From Takashimella koratensis (Eukaryota; Basidiomycota; Tremellomycetes; Trichosporonales; Tetragoniomycetaceae): a stretch of DNA of 64,000 nucleotides. Positions within the stretch are counted from its first letter, which is position 1. Every line of letters starts with the position of its first letter. The notes under the pieces are model-generated. The model worked only from the letters and a program-made list of their open reading frames with translations, did not search any database and was not told where the DNA came from. Location: contig BCKT01000011.1 of NCBI GenBank assembly GCA_003116875.1, forward strand, positions 62,001 to 126,000, in the 5' to 3' direction. A program made the translations under genes and the position numbers. Positions 63,224-64,000 of this stretch are shown here, one piece after another.

Positions 63224-63721
63224 TCAAGGGTCCACAAGGATCCATTCTTCCAATTCAAGCCAGCTCCAATGCCTCCCATCTCTGTCCACTTCCCATTTCA
63301 TCCCAGGAATATCAAGATGAGCCGGTTGGAGAGGACCGTTTCCGCACTGAGTGTTGTAAGAAAACTGGCTCGGATCTGTGACCGCGCTGATATTTGTATC
63401 CATCCCCAAGCCGTCGGTTGGCTGAGGCGCAGGGGCCAGACCATTGTGCAGGTTCTCATCGTCAGTATTAACGGCAGACAACGTTGAGGGCTTTCGGCTA
63501 TGACGGGGCGGGGCTGAACCCTGCGTGATGAAAGGGCGTTGAAGAGCAGAAATCGTGCCGTCAGAACTGCGAGTGAAGAGAAACACCCTACTACGACCGT
63601 CGGTGAACTTGGAGAGTAAGGTAGCAGGCGGCTGCCCGCAGAATGTCTGCATAGTCACAGTCGGTCGTATTTGGGTCTCGCCTCGAGTTTCAGTGTCTGT
63701 GAACTTGGTTTGCTGTGCCAT
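63224..63721 (-). CDS. Orphan E, unrecognised 165-residue protein
   Basis: Single open frame MAQQTKFTDTETRGETQIRP, with TVTMQTFCGQPPATLLSKFT, GRSRVFLFTRSSDGTISALQ, a Pro/Ser-rich centre, and HLDIPGMKWEVDRDGRHWSW ending LELEEWILVDP. The N-terminal half looks like a small beta-rich domain and the C-terminus like an amphipathic tail, but this is only a visual impression. Same strand as orphans A-D. TATAAAGGA-like sequence at 63905-63913 on plus is too far to assign. No signal peptide. Unknown function. Confidence 0.5.
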   Translation of the reverse strand: MAQQTKFTDTETRGETQIRPTVTMQTFCGQPPATLLSKFTDGRSRVFLFTRSSDGTISALQRPFITQGSAPPRHSRKPSTLSAVNTDDENLHNGLAPAPQPTDGLGMDTNISAVTDPSQFSYNTQCGNGPLQPAHLDIPGMKWEVDRDGRHWSWLELEEWILVDP

Positions 63722-64000
63722 ATCGCTTGATGTCTTCAGAGCAAGTGTTCAAGTCTTCGGGTAAAGAGGTAGATGAAGCCTGTTCGAAACGGTGTCGATG
63801 TAAATAGCTCGACAAACGTGAGCATTGGCGGGGTCACAGCGACTGTGCTGCTTTTATCCTACTTGTGAGTCGATACCCAGCCAGACATACGCCTTTGGCC
63901 AGCGTATAAAGGATTTGTTGGGGCTAACCAAGGAGAGTGTGTATCCAAACAATACACGCTCCTTTGCTCACACCCGGGTGTCGGGCAGGCTTTCCAGGTA

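Overview
The window is nuclear DNA from a fungus, most likely a basidiomycete yeast of the Tremellomycetes, possibly Trichosporonales. The evidence is as follows. Nearly every gene is broken by short introns (about 45-70 nt) with GTGAGT/GTAAGT donors, CTGAC/CTAAC-type branch points and a close YAG acceptor. Coding sequence is GC-rich. The genes are compact and monocistronic, and the proteins are fungal (1,3-beta-glucan synthase, Zn2Cys6 regulator, Pmp3, APC2, RED, TIM44). Placement below class is inference only.

Layout. 0-5.5 kb holds two unrelated amino-acid/amine transporters (an AAAP carrier cut by the window edge and an APC-type permease with a GATA-rich promoter) and a Pmp3-like membrane proteolipid. 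5.7-14.8 kb looks like an accessory catabolic island: a Zn2Cys6 regulator, a PhyH-type dioxygenase whose promoter carries three CGGnCCG palindromes, a GH5 glycoside hydrolase, a GH1 beta-glucosidase that has lost its catalytic core, and a GH105-type unsaturated uronyl hydrolase. 15.6-26.7 kb holds an orphan gene, the cullin subunit APC2 and the 1,817-residue glucan synthase FKS1. 27.3-33.7 kb has a GNAT-like orphan, an epoxide hydrolase and a poorly resolved stretch of orphan exons around an 8-bp minisatellite. 34.2-42.7 kb holds an aldehyde dehydrogenase, a DHA1-like MFS exporter and mitochondrial biotin synthase. 43.6-55.3 kb holds a Ser/Gly-rich single-pass membrane protein, an FHA-domain protein, an NPC2-like ML-domain protein, and the divergent pair RED (splicing) and TIM44 (mitochondrial import). 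55.7-64 kb is a run of minus-strand orphan genes, including two clear paralogues of an unrecognised family and a gene broken by a one-base slip in a G6 run.

How genes may work together. The sugar-related island could form a small regulon under its own zinc-cluster regulator, because CGGnCCG sites lie before the dioxygenase and before the GH105 gene. Housekeeping promoters (BIO2, FHA gene, RED/TIM44) share the palindrome TCACGTGA. No tRNA, rRNA, CRISPR array or intact transposon was recognised. The best candidate for something undescribed is the minus-strand orphan cluster at the right end.
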